This document shows positions 8,131 to 17,068 of a stretch of DNA of 22,714 nucleotides, piece by piece. The notes under the pieces are model-generated. The model did not search any database. It was not told the origin of the DNA and saw only the letters and a list, made by a program, of their open reading frames with translations. The first letter of the stretch is position 1. The number at the start of each line of letters is the position of its first letter. A program made the translations under genes and the position numbers. Source of the stretch: Alphaproteobacteria bacterium (GTDB lineage Bacteria > Pseudomonadota > Alphaproteobacteria > Rhizobiales > Xanthobacteraceae); NCBI GenBank assembly GCA_005884745.1, contig VAZU01000076.1:1-22714 (forward strand). Direction: 5' to 3'.

Positions 8131-9165
8131 ATGCAAATCCTGGTCATCGGAGCCGGTGAGCAGGCCTCCGGCATCGGCAGCGGCATTTCCTCGCGCAACA
8201 GCGAGGTGATCCACGCCGGCATGTACTATTCGACCGGCTCGCTGCGCGCGGTCCATTGCGCGCGCGGGCGGCGCATGCTGTACGCCTATTGCGCCCGGCA
8301 CGGCGTGCCGCACCGCAAGTGCGGCAAGCTGATCGTCGCGACCAACGCGGCCGAACAGGCGCAAGTCGCCTTAATCGAGCGGCAGGGCCGGGCCAACGGG
8401 ATCGAGGGGCTCACGATGCTCGATGGGCCCGCCGCGCGGCGGCTCGAGCCGGCGCTGTCGTGCATCGGCGCGCTGCATTCAGCCGAAACCGGCATCATCG
8501 ACGGCCATGCCTTCATGCTGGCGCTCCAGGGCGATCTCGAGGATCGCGGCGGCATGATCGCGTTTGCGACGCCGATCGAGAAATTGCAACCGACCGCACG
8601 CGGCTGGGCGGCCCAGTTCGGCGGGCAGGAGCCGGGCCTGCTCGAGATCGACGCCGTGGTGAACGCGGCCGGGCTCCATGCGCAGGCGCTGGCACGAGCA
8701 ACCGAGGGCTATCCACACGCGCGCGTCCCGCGGCTCGTGTTCGCCAAAGGCAATTATTTCACCTATTCGGGCCGTCCGGTGTTTTCGCGGCTGATCTATC
8801 CCACGCCGGTCGACGGCGGCCTCGGCATCCATGTGACGCTCGATCTGTCCGGCCGCATGCGCTTCGGCCCGGACGTCGAGTGGGTCGACCGCGAGTTCTA
8901 TGACGTCGACCCGCGCCGGGCCGAGCTGTTCGCGGCTCGCATTCGCAGCTATTGGCCGCAGCTGCCGGAAAACGCGCTGGTGCCGGATTATTCCGGCATT
9001 CGCCCCAAGCTCACCGGGCCCGGGGAGAAGGCCGCCGATTTCGTCATCGACGGTCCCGCCGGCCACGGTCTGCCGGGGCTCGTGCATTTGTTCGGGATCG
9101 AATCGCCGGGACTGACCAGCGCGCTCTCTCTCGCCGAGGAGGTCGTTGCGCAGCTCGAAGCGTAG
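8131..9165 (+). CDS. FAD-dependent oxidoreductase, L-2-hydroxyglutarate oxidase-like, with N-terminal internal deletion
   Basis: Most of this 344-residue product matches the DAO-type flavoenzyme family that includes L-2-hydroxyglutarate oxidase. It has GISSRNSEVIHAG, GVPHRKCGKLIVAT, a central VVNAAGLHAQALA and a C-terminal GIESPGLTSALSLAEEV. The N-terminus reads MQILVIGAG and then jumps directly to EQASGIGSGISS. The family normally has about 24 more residues here, completing the beta-alpha-beta FAD ADP-binding fold. Adding them would restore the usual length of about 368. The frame is kept, so a protein could be made, but it probably cannot bind FAD properly. The ATG at 8131 has no clear ribosome binding site and sits 17 bp after a composite repeat. 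An assembly deletion remains possible. It converges with the DUF2865 gene, 13 bp apart. Confidence 0.8.
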   Translation: MQILVIGAGEQASGIGSGISSRNSEVIHAGMYYSTGSLRAVHCARGRRMLYAYCARHGVPHRKCGKLIVATNAAEQAQVALIERQGRANGIEGLTMLDGPAARRLEPALSCIGALHSAETGIIDGHAFMLALQGDLEDRGGMIAFATPIEKLQPTARGWAAQFGGQEPGLLEIDAVVNAAGLHAQALARATEGYPHARVPRLVFAKGNYFTYSGRPVFSRLIYPTPVDGGLGIHVTLDLSGRMRFGPDVEWVDREFYDVDPRRAELFAARIRSYWPQLPENALVPDYSGIRPKLTGPGEKAADFVIDGPAGHGLPGLVHLFGIESPGLTSALSLAEEVVAQLEA

Positions 9166-9178
9166 GGGTCGCGCTAGA

Positions 9179-9844
9179 CTAATTGCCGCGCTTGACCGTC
9201 ATGTTCGCCAAGCGGCGGCGGAGATCCCGAGGCAGCCCGGCGTAATGCTCGACCGGCGTGAAATTGCGCGCCTCGCCGTCGCGCGACCGCGCCCCCGTGA
9301 AGGCCATGAGGCCGCGCTGCGTCGCGACCATGTCGCCGGGCCGCAGCGTGGGATCGTCCGCGACGCCGATCGCCGCGAGACCGAAAGCATCCTTGCCGTT
9401 GCAGGTGCATTGCGGCACCAGCCGCTGGCGATAGAGGAAAGCGTTCTCGATGTCGGAATAACGTTTCCCATCGGGAGCGACCGCGTCGGCGATCTCGCCG
9501 CCGTAAAAGACGGCGGTCTTGCTGGCCGGGCAGAGGGCGTTGCACAGCTCGCCGGGCACCGTCTCCGCCTGGACCTGGATCGGGAAATGGCTGCCGTCGC
9601 ACAGGCGCACGCAATAGGCGCCCTCGCGCGATGCGCTTCGATTCCCGCGCTGGAAAAACGGCATGTCCCCCGGCCGGCCGTAGCCGTAGCCCCACGGCGG
9701 GGGTGCGTGGCGGTAGTGACGAGAGCCGCCGAACAGAAAATCGAACAGCCCTTGGGCGGAAGCGTCGGGGATCGCCGGCACGAGAGCCGCCGTCGCCAGC
9801 AAACTTGCCGCCAGGCAGAAACGGAATGGTCGCGCGAAAGCCAT
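9179..9844 (-). CDS. Secreted DUF2865 protein, cysteine-rich
   Basis: This 221-residue protein has a signal peptide (basic MAFARPFRF, hydrophobic core, probable cleavage after DASA at residue 30), so it is likely periplasmic. The mature part begins with a Gly/Tyr/Pro/His-rich stretch and then shows the DUF2865 pattern. YCVRLCDG has Cys78 and Cys82, ELCNALCP has Cys101 and Cys105, CTCNG has Cys146 and Cys148, and DPTLRPGDMVAT follows. The paired cysteines suggest disulfides. The ATG at 9844 is supported by GAGGA just upstream. It lies 182 bp downstream of polA on the same strand. Function is unknown; the domain is common in Rhizobiales, sometimes with envelope-related genes. Confidence 0.88.
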   Translation of the reverse strand: MAFARPFRFCLAASLLATAALVPAIPDASAQGLFDFLFGGSRHYRHAPPPWGYGYGRPGDMPFFQRGNRSASREGAYCVRLCDGSHFPIQVQAETVPGELCNALCPASKTAVFYGGEIADAVAPDGKRYSDIENAFLYRQRLVPQCTCNGKDAFGLAAIGVADDPTLRPGDMVATQRGLMAFTGARSRDGEARNFTPVEHYAGLPRDLRRRLANMTVKRGN

Positions 9845-9937
9845 GCAGATCCTCGGGCCATGTCAACGTGGAAACGCCGAAAAGGTTGCGGCGCCCGCCG
9901 CATGGAGATGGGGTCAGGATCGTGAAGACGGGAATGA

Positions 9938-9961
9938 GCACGGCGTCGGCCAATGCCGTGC
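9938..9961. repeat. Hairpin between polA and the DUF2865 gene
   Basis: GCACGGC (9938-9944) and GCCGTGC (9955-9961) are exact reverse complements with a 10-base loop. It lies downstream of polA. It lacks a T-run, so a terminator role is only a possibility. Confidence 0.3.
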
Positions 9962-10026
9962 AACCGGGTCCGCGAGCAACCGCGCGAAGTGAAGCGAGCT
10001 ACATCAGGTGAGCGCCGGTTGAGAGA

Positions 10027-13000
10027 TCAATGCGCCTCGTCCCAATTGTCGGCGGCGCGGGCATCGACGCGCAGCGGCACCGAGAGGCTGAGCGCCGGGT
10101 GCGGCGCTTCCGCCATCACCTTGATGACGACCGGCAGTGTGCGCTCGACTTCCTGTTCGGGCACTTCGAACACCAGCTCGTCGTGCACCTGCAGCAGCAT
10201 CTGGGCCGAGAGTTTTGCCTTCGCCAGCGCCGGCTCCATGCGGATCATGGCGCGGCGGATGATGTCGGCGGCGGAGCCCTGCAGCCGCGCGTTCACGGCG
10301 GCGCGCTCGTTGAAGGCGCGCAGCGACGCGTTGCTCGCCGCGATCTCCGGATAATGGCATTTGCGGCCGAACAGGGTGAGCACGTAGCCGTGCTTGCGGC
10401 AGAACGCCTTGGTCTCCTCCATGTAGTCGCGGATGCCCGGGAACCGCTCGAAATATTTGCGGATGTAGGCGCCGGCCTCCTCGCGGGAAATCCCGAGCTG
10501 GTTGGCGAGCCCGAACGCCGAGATGCCGTAGATGATGCCGAAATTGATGGCCTTGGCGCGCCGGCGTACTTCCGCGGGCATGCCCTTGATCGGCACGCCG
10601 AACATTTCCGACGCGGTCATGGCGTGGATGTCGAGGCCGTCGCGGAACGCCTGCTTGAGCGCCGGGATCTCGGCGATCTCGGCGAGCAGGCGCAGCTCGA
10701 TCTGGGAATAATCGGCCGATACCAGCTTGAATCCCTCGTCCGCGATGAAGGCGCGGCGGATCCGGCGTCCCTCCTCGGTGCGGATCGGGATGTTCTGCAG
10801 GTTGGGATCGAACGAGGCGAGGCGGCCGGTGCTGGTCGACGCCAGCGCGAACGAGGTGTGCACCCGATGCGTGCGCGGATGCACGAAACCGGGCAGCGCG
10901 TCGGTGTAGGTCGATTTGAGCTTCGACACCTCGCGCCAGCCCAGAATCTTTTGCGGCAGCTCGTGGCCTTCCTCGGCGAGTTCTTCCAGCACGGAGGCCG
11001 AGGTCGACCACGCGCCGGTCTTGGTCTTCTTGCCGCCCGGCAATCCCATCTTGCCGAACAGAACGTCGCCGAGTTGCTTGGGGCTGCCGGGATTGAACTC
11101 CTCGCCGGCGATCGCCCGGATCTCGGCCTCGAGCCCCGCGGCCTTCTGCGCGAACTCGCCCGACAAGCGCGACAGCACCTCGCGATCGATCGAGATGCCG
11201 CGCCGCTCCATGCGGGCCAGCACCGGCAGGAGCGGACGCTCGAGCGTTTCGTAGACCCGGGTCACGCCTTCGGCCGCGAGCCGCAGTTTCAGCACCTGCC
11301 ACAGCCGCAGCGTGATATCGGCGTGCTCGGCCGCGCATTCGGCCGCCTTGTCGATGCCGACGCAGTCGAACGTGACCCGGCCCTTGCCGGTACCGGTGAC
11401 GTCGTCGTAGCGGATGGTCCGATATTCGAGCCAGCGCTCCGCCAGCCGGTCCATCTCGTGGGAGCCTTTGCCGGCGTCGAGCACGTAGGAGAGCAGCAGG
11501 ACGTCGTCGGCGGGCGTGACTTCGATGTCGTGGAGCGCCAGCACCAGCCAGGCGAATTTGAGGTCGTAGCCGATCTTGAGGACGGACGGATCTTCGAGCA
11601 GCGGGCGCAGCGCGTCGAGCGCGGCATCGACCGGGATCTGATCGGGCAGGGGATCGGGACGAAACAACGCGCCGTCGCCCGCGGCCTGGCGGTGCGCGAG
11701 CGGCACATAGCAGGCCTCGTTGGGCTGGACCGCGAGCGCGAAGCCGACGAGCTCACCCTGCATGGGATCGAAGCTCGTCGTCTCGACCTTGATGGCCGCA
11801 AGCCCGGTCGCGGTCGCGCGCTCGATCCAGCTTTGCAGGCGATCGAGGCTCCGTACCGTCTGGTATTGCGATCGATCGACCTTGGTGTTGCGCGCGGCTT
11901 CGGCGCGCGCGGCGGCGAGCGCCTGCGGGATCGCCGCGAACTCTTTCCCTCCCCCCTTGGGGGAGGGCGCGCGGCCGGCGAAGCCAGGCGTGCGGGTGGG
12001 GGCGCCTAGGCCGCCCGGCACCGCTGCCGCGGCGCCAGCCTGCCCTTCCAGGGGAAGCATTGCGCTCTCGGCGCGCAACCGCGGATCCGGATCGACCTTC
12101 GCCGGATCGATGGCGCTGGCATCGGCGACGCGCCGGGTGAGCCCGCTGAATTCCATCGCCTTGAGAAACCCGATCAGCCGCCGGTAGTCGGGCTCGTGCA
12201 CGGCGAGCTCCGCGAGCGGCGTTTCGAGCGGCACGTTGAGATCGAGCGTGACGAGCTTCTTCGAGACGCGCGCCTGCTCGGCGAAGTCGATCAGCGACTG
12301 GCGGCGCTTCTCCTGCTTGATCTCGCCGGCGCGCGCCAGCAGCGTTTCGAGATCCCCGTATTCGGCGATCAGCTGTGCGGCGGTCTTGACCCCGATGCCG
12401 GGCACGCCCGGCACATTGTCGGTCGAATCCCCGATCAGCGCCTGCACCTCGATCACCTTCTCGGGTCCCACCCCGAAGCGTTCGAGCACCTCCTCGCGGC
12501 CGATCCGGCGATCCTTCATGGTGTCGTACATCACCACACTATCGCCGACGAGCTGCATCAGGTCCTTGTCGGACGACACGATGGTGGTCGTCGCTCCGGC
12601 CTCGCAGGCCTCGCGCGCATAGGTGGCGATGAGGTCGTCGGCCTCGAACCCGGCCTGCTCGAGGCAGGGAATGTCGAAGGCGCGAACCGCCTCGCGGATA
12701 TATTTGAACTGCGGCACGAGGTCGTCCGGCGCGTCCGGCCGGTGCGCCTTGTAGGCGGGGTAGAACTCGTTGCGGAACGTGTGCTCGGACTTGTCGAAGA
12801 TGACCGCGAGGTGCGTCGGCCTTTCCTCCGGCTTCATGTCGCGCAACAGCTTCCACAGCATGTTGCAGAAACCGAGCACCGCGTTGACCTGCAGCCCGTC
12901 GGATTTGCGGTTGAGCGGCGGCAGCGCGTGATAGGCGCGGAAAATATAGGAGGAGCCGTCGACCAAAAATACGTGGTCGCCGGGCTGCGGCGGACGCGGC

Positions 13001-13044
13001 TTGGGGGCTGAGGGCATGGTTGGGCCTGATCTGGTTCTGGCCAT
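10027..13044 (-). CDS. polA: DNA polymerase I, proofreading domain apparently inactivated
   Basis: PolA fills gaps and removes RNA primers during repair and lagging-strand synthesis. From ATG 13044 (GGAG four bases upstream) it is 1005 residues; ATG 13017 is an alternative. The 5' nuclease domain looks intact (FLVDGSSYIFRAYHALP, GFEADDLIATYA, SSDKDLMQLV, STDNVPGVPGIGVKTA). The polymerase domain is also intact, with motif A DYSQIELR, motif B RRAKAINFGIIYG and motif C VHDELVFEV. The 3'-5' exonuclease domain has lost its metal ligands. The site equivalent to E. coli Asp355 is Lys419, Asn420 is Asp494, Asp424 is Ala498, Tyr497 is Cys570 and Asp501 is His574; only Glu357 remains (Glu421). The linker between the nuclease and exonuclease domains carries a repeat-like insertion (11947-12006). 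It is divergent from udg. Confidence 0.97.
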   Translation of the reverse strand: MARTRSGPTMPSAPKPRPPQPGDHVFLVDGSSYIFRAYHALPPLNRKSDGLQVNAVLGFCNMLWKLLRDMKPEERPTHLAVIFDKSEHTFRNEFYPAYKAHRPDAPDDLVPQFKYIREAVRAFDIPCLEQAGFEADDLIATYAREACEAGATTTIVSSDKDLMQLVGDSVVMYDTMKDRRIGREEVLERFGVGPEKVIEVQALIGDSTDNVPGVPGIGVKTAAQLIAEYGDLETLLARAGEIKQEKRRQSLIDFAEQARVSKKLVTLDLNVPLETPLAELAVHEPDYRRLIGFLKAMEFSGLTRRVADASAIDPAKVDPDPRLRAESAMLPLEGQAGAAAAVPGGLGAPTRTPGFAGRAPSPKGGGKEFAAIPQALAAARAEAARNTKVDRSQYQTVRSLDRLQSWIERATATGLAAIKVETTSFDPMQGELVGFALAVQPNEACYVPLAHRQAAGDGALFRPDPLPDQIPVDAALDALRPLLEDPSVLKIGYDLKFAWLVLALHDIEVTPADDVLLLSYVLDAGKGSHEMDRLAERWLEYRTIRYDDVTGTGKGRVTFDCVGIDKAAECAAEHADITLRLWQVLKLRLAAEGVTRVYETLERPLLPVLARMERRGISIDREVLSRLSGEFAQKAAGLEAEIRAIAGEEFNPGSPKQLGDVLFGKMGLPGGKKTKTGAWSTSASVLEELAEEGHELPQKILGWREVSKLKSTYTDALPGFVHPRTHRVHTSFALASTSTGRLASFDPNLQNIPIRTEEGRRIRRAFIADEGFKLVSADYSQIELRLLAEIAEIPALKQAFRDGLDIHAMTASEMFGVPIKGMPAEVRRRAKAINFGIIYGISAFGLANQLGISREEAGAYIRKYFERFPGIRDYMEETKAFCRKHGYVLTLFGRKCHYPEIAASNASLRAFNERAAVNARLQGSAADIIRRAMIRMEPALAKAKLSAQMLLQVHDELVFEVPEQEVERTLPVVIKVMAEAPHPALSLSVPLRVDARAADNWDEAH
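11947..12006. repeat. Palindromic repeat-like segment inside polA
   Basis: CCCTCCCCC (11947-11955) and GGGGGAGGG (11959-11967) form a perfect 9-bp hairpin, followed by GCGCGCGGCCGGCGAAGCC and GGCGTGCGGGTGGGGG. This resembles the intergenic palindromic repeats of Rhizobiales, and GGCGTGCGGG also occurs in the chvG-hprK gap at about 2375. In polA it is read in frame as a Pro/Gly-rich stretch in the inter-domain linker. Its origin as a repeat insertion is inference. Confidence 0.6.
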
Positions 13045-13192
13045 AACACTCCGCAAGGCCGGTGCGCTACCCGGCTCGACACCTCGGGAGGCGGCCCTCG
13101 CCAGCCGGAATCGCCTCTGCTATGAGGCACTTTATGAGGCACTTGGGGCTCCTCGGGCCCGGACCCTGCTACCCCTTCGCTTTGGATCGGCC

Positions 13193-14506
13193 ATGCGCGT
13201 CGCCATGATCGGCACCGGCTATGTCGGCCTCGTCTCCGGGGCCTGCTTCGCCGATTTCGGTCATCACGTTATCTGCGTCGACAAGGACGCGGACAAGATC
13301 GCGGCGCTTTCCCGCGGCGACCTGCCGATCTACGAGCCCGGCCTGCAGCCATTGGTGCAGTCGAACGTGCGCGAGGGGCGGCTCAGGTTTGCGACCGGCT
13401 TGGCCGGCCCGGTCAGCGAGGCCGACGCGGTGTTCATCGCGGTCGGCACGCCTTCGCGGCGCGGCGACGGCCATGCCGATCTCTCCTATGTCTACGCCGC
13501 GGCCCGGGAGATCGCCGCCGCGCTCGAGGGCTTCACATTGGTGGTCACCAAGTCGACGGTGCCGGTCGGCACCGGCGACGAGGTCGAGCGCATCATCCGC
13601 GAGGTGCGGCCGCAAGCGGACGCGGTCGTGGTCTCCAATCCGGAATTCCTGCGGGAAGGCGCCGGCATCCGCGACTTCAAGCATCCCGACCGCATCGTGG
13701 TCGGCACCGAGGACGAGCGCGCCAAGGAGGTCATGGCCGAGCTCTACCGTCCGCTCTATCTCAACGCGGCGCCGCTGCTATACACCGACCGTCGCACCGC
13801 GGAGCTGATCAAATACGCGGCCAACGCCTTCCTGGCCACCAAGGTCACCTTCATCAATGAGATTGCGGAGCTATGCGAAAAGGTCGGCGCCGACGTGCAG
13901 GAGGTTGCGCGCGGCATCGGCCTCGACAATCGGATCGGCGCCAAGTTCTTGCACGCCGGTCCCGGCTTCGGCGGGTCGTGCTTTCCCAAGGACGCGCTCG
14001 CCTTGATCAAGACCGGGCAGGATCACGAGGCGCCATTGCGCATCGTCGAGACCATCATGGCGGTGAACGACCAGCGCAAGCGCGCCATGGGCCGCAAGGT
14101 CGCGGCCGCGCTCGGCGGCAATCTGCGCGGCAAGACCGTCGCCGTGCTCGGGCTCACCTTCAAGCCGAACACGGACGACATGCGCGAAGCGCCCGCGATC
14201 GCCCTGATCACGGCCCTGCGGGACATGGGCGCGGCGGTGCGCGCCTACGATCCGGCCGGCATGGAGCAGGCGAAACCGCTGCTGCCGGACATCGCCTATG
14301 CGGACAGCGCCTATGCGTGCGCGCAAGGCGCCGACGCGCTCGTCATCGTCACCGAATGGGAGCAGTTCCGCGCGCTGGACTTGGCGCGGCTCAAGGCCAT
14401 CATGGCCCGGCCGGTGGTGGTCGATCTGCGCAACGTCTACCGGCCCGAGGACATGGCGAGATACGGCTTCGCCTATCACAGCGTCGGCCGCTCCGGACAT
14501 CCTTAA
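13193..14506 (+). CDS. udg: UDP-glucose 6-dehydrogenase
   Basis: This cytoplasmic enzyme oxidises UDP-glucose to UDP-glucuronate with two NAD+, feeding exopolysaccharide, capsule or lipopolysaccharide synthesis. The 437-residue protein starts MRVAMIGTGYVGLVSG, with the NAD-binding loop at 7-12. It has VTKSTVPVGTG at about 118-128, NPEFLREG at about 149-156 and the substrate Lys207 (ELIKYAANAFLATK). The catalytic Cys263 lies in GPGFGGSCFPKDA, and the C-terminal domain has VLGLTFKPNTDDMREAP. The length is normal and all key residues are present. The ATG at 13193 has only a weak GGA site. hrpB follows within about 42 bp on the same strand, so the two may be co-transcribed. Confidence 0.96.
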   Translation: MRVAMIGTGYVGLVSGACFADFGHHVICVDKDADKIAALSRGDLPIYEPGLQPLVQSNVREGRLRFATGLAGPVSEADAVFIAVGTPSRRGDGHADLSYVYAAAREIAAALEGFTLVVTKSTVPVGTGDEVERIIREVRPQADAVVVSNPEFLREGAGIRDFKHPDRIVVGTEDERAKEVMAELYRPLYLNAAPLLYTDRRTAELIKYAANAFLATKVTFINEIAELCEKVGADVQEVARGIGLDNRIGAKFLHAGPGFGGSCFPKDALALIKTGQDHEAPLRIVETIMAVNDQRKRAMGRKVAAALGGNLRGKTVAVLGLTFKPNTDDMREAPAIALITALRDMGAAVRAYDPAGMEQAKPLLPDIAYADSAYACAQGADALVIVTEWEQFRALDLARLKAIMARPVVVDLRNVYRPEDMARYGFAYHSVGRSGHP

Positions 14507-14548
14507 GATTCCGGCGTGGGCGCCTCCAGTCTCGCGTCGCACCTGCCG

Positions 14549-17038
14549 ATGCATTCGTTCGCCCCGCCGCTGCCCATCGATCGTGCGCTGCCGGATCTCC
14601 GCGCGGCGTTGCGCGAGGGATCGAGCGCGGTGCTGACCGCGCCGCCCGGCGCCGGCAAGACCACGCGCGTCCCGCTGGTGCTCGCCGCCGAGCCCTGGGC
14701 CGCGGCGAAGAAGATCCTGCTGCTCGAGCCGCGGCGGCTCGCGGCACGCGCGGCCGCCGCGCGCATGGCGGCCACCTTGCGCGAGCAGGTCGGCGACACA
14801 TTGGGCTTGCGACTGCGGTTCGGCTCCAAGCTCTCGCGCTTAACCCGGATCGAGGTCGTCACCGAGGGCGTGTTCACGCGGCTGATCCTCGAGGATCCCT
14901 CGCTCGAAGGCATTGCGGCGGTCCTGTTCGACGAGTTTCACGAGCGCTCGCTCGATGCCGATCTCGGACTGGCACTCGCCGTCGAGGTGCAGCGGGAGCT
15001 GCGCCAGGATCTCAAGCTCCTGGTCATGTCGGCGACGCTCGACGGCGGCCGCGTGGCGGAGCTGCTCGGCGGCGCAAGCAGGATCGAGAGCCGCGGGCGG
15101 GCGTTCCCGGTCGGCACGCGCTATCTCGGCCGCGACGCGCGCCAAAAGATCGAGCCGCAAATGGCCGACGCCATCACGGCCGCCCTGCGCACCGAGCACG
15201 GCTCGGTGCTGGCATTCCTGCCGGGCGCCGGCGAGATTCGCCGCACCGAGGCTCTGCCGAGCGAGCGCGTGCGCGATCCGGCGGTCAGCATCGTGCCGCT
15301 CTACGGCGCGCTCGACGCGGACACGCAGGACCGGGCGATCGCGCCGGCACCGCCGGGCCGCCGGAAAATCGTGCTCGCGACGTCGATCGCCGAAAGCTCG
15401 CTCACGATCCAGGGCGTGCGCATCGTCGTGGACGGCGGGCTCGCCCGGGTGCCGCGCTACGAGCCCGGCGTCGGGCTCACGCGCCTGGTGACGGTTCGCG
15501 TCTCGCGGGCGAGCGCCGATCAGCGCCGCGGCCGCGCCGGGCGGGAGGAGCCCGGCGTGTGCTTGCGGCTGTGGGACGCGCCGCAGACCGCCTCGCTCGA
15601 GCCGCACAACAAGCCCGAGATTCTGGTTGCCGACCTCAGCGCCTTCGTCCTCGATCTCGCGTTCTGGGGCAGCGATGCCGATCGGCTTGCGTTGCTCGAT
15701 CCGCCGCCGAAGCCGTCGCTCGATCAGGCGCGCGAGCTGCTCCGCGAGCTCGGCGCGCTCGATGGCGAAAACCGCATCACCGAATGGGGCCGGCGGCTGC
15801 GCAAGCTGCCGCTGCCGCCGCGCCTCGCCCACATGCTGGCGCTCGCCGCGGAGCAAGGCGTCGGGCTCCTCGGCGCCGAAATCGCCATGGTGCTCACCGA
15901 GCGCGGGCTCGGCGGCGATGCGGTCGATCTTTCGCATCGGCTCGAGGCGTTCCGGCGCGAGCGTTCGCGCCGCGCCGCCGATGCGCGCGGCATGGTCCGG
16001 CGCTGGGCGGCAGCGGCCGGCTCCGGGCCGCAGCGTTCCGGCCGCGCCGCCGCCCGGGCGGCGCACGCGGATCGATCGCCCGGCGCCATTCTGGCGATCG
16101 CGTATCCGGATCGGATCGCCAAGAGTCGGGCCCCGGGCGGCGGCGCCTTCCTGCTCGCCAACGGCCGTGGCGCCCATGTCGACCCCGCCCTGCCGCTCGC
16201 GCGCGAGCTTTTTCTCGCCGTCGGCGAGCTTGCCGGCAGCGCCACGCAGAGCCGAATCCTGCTGGCGGCGCTGATCACACTCGCAGAGATCGAAGCGATC
16301 TGCGGCGATCGCATCGAAGCACGGGACAAGGTGACCTTCGACCCCGCGAGCGCCGGCTTGCGTGGCCGAAGAATCCGGCGTTTGGGCGCGCTCGTGATCT
16401 CGGAACAGCCGATCCCGGTCGAACCGGATGCACATGCCGCGCGAACGATCGCCCAAGGACTCGCTCGGTTTGGCATCGAACGCTTGCCTTGGACCTCGGC
16501 GCTGCGCCAGCTGGTGGATCGCGTCGCCTTCCTGCGACGGCTCGAGGGCGATCGCTGGCCCGAGCTTTCCGATCGCGCGCTTGCGTCGGATGCTCTGGAC
16601 TGGCTCGCGCCGGCGCTCGCGGGCAAGACGGCAGTTTCGGAGCTATCGGAGCGGGAACTGGCCGATGCGCTGCTTGGGCTCGTCCCATGGGATTTGCGCC
16701 GCAGGCTGGAAGCCGAGGCCCCGACGCATTTTTCCGCGCCTTCGGGATCGCGCCTTCCGATCGATTACGCCGCCGAGGGCGGACCCAGAGTGTCGATCCG
16801 CGTGCAGGAGCTGTTCGGGCTCGACCGCCATCCGGCGATTGCCGGCGGCCGCGTGCCGCTCCTCCTCGAATTGCTCTCCCCGGCGCATCGCCCGGTGCAA
16901 ATCACCCGCGACCTGCCGAGCTTTTGGCGCGGCAGCTATCGGGCCGTGAAGGCCGAGATGAAGGGCCGCTATCCCAAGCATGCTTGGCCGGACGATCCGA
17001 TCTCGGCACGGCCGTCGCGCCGCGCCAAGTCGAAGTGA
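14549..17038 (+). CDS. hrpB: ATP-dependent helicase HrpB (DExH family)
   Basis: This is a superfamily 2 DExH-box helicase whose biological role is poorly defined; E. coli HrpB is non-essential. The 829-residue product has the P-loop APPGAGKTT (31-39), LLLEPRRLAARA (57-68), the HrpB-specific Walker B DEFH (128-131), SATLD (161-165) and motif VI QRRGRAGR at about 324-331. A C-terminal HrpB domain reads DWLAPAL...VPWDLRRRL...PIDY and ends in FWRGSYRAVKAEMKGRYPKHAWPDDP. The ATG at 14549 fits the family start (SFAPPLPID). GTG 14516 is an in-frame alternative 9 bp after udg; neither has a strong ribosome binding site. A second long open frame over the same DNA is a high-GC shadow. Confidence 0.95.
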   Translation: MHSFAPPLPIDRALPDLRAALREGSSAVLTAPPGAGKTTRVPLVLAAEPWAAAKKILLLEPRRLAARAAAARMAATLREQVGDTLGLRLRFGSKLSRLTRIEVVTEGVFTRLILEDPSLEGIAAVLFDEFHERSLDADLGLALAVEVQRELRQDLKLLVMSATLDGGRVAELLGGASRIESRGRAFPVGTRYLGRDARQKIEPQMADAITAALRTEHGSVLAFLPGAGEIRRTEALPSERVRDPAVSIVPLYGALDADTQDRAIAPAPPGRRKIVLATSIAESSLTIQGVRIVVDGGLARVPRYEPGVGLTRLVTVRVSRASADQRRGRAGREEPGVCLRLWDAPQTASLEPHNKPEILVADLSAFVLDLAFWGSDADRLALLDPPPKPSLDQARELLRELGALDGENRITEWGRRLRKLPLPPRLAHMLALAAEQGVGLLGAEIAMVLTERGLGGDAVDLSHRLEAFRRERSRRAADARGMVRRWAAAAGSGPQRSGRAAARAAHADRSPGAILAIAYPDRIAKSRAPGGGAFLLANGRGAHVDPALPLARELFLAVGELAGSATQSRILLAALITLAEIEAICGDRIEARDKVTFDPASAGLRGRRIRRLGALVISEQPIPVEPDAHAARTIAQGLARFGIERLPWTSALRQLVDRVAFLRRLEGDRWPELSDRALASDALDWLAPALAGKTAVSELSERELADALLGLVPWDLRRRLEAEAPTHFSAPSGSRLPIDYAAEGGPRVSIRVQELFGLDRHPAIAGGRVPLLLELLSPAHRPVQITRDLPSFWRGSYRAVKAEMKGRYPKHAWPDDPISARPSRRAKSK

Positions 17039-17068
17039 TGGCTCGTGTCCCGGGCGCAGTGCAGCACA

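Noticed and set aside
10030..12009. A 659-codon open frame opposite polA
   Set aside because: It mirrors the third-position pattern of polA and has no domain or ribosome binding site. It ends at the repeat in polA.
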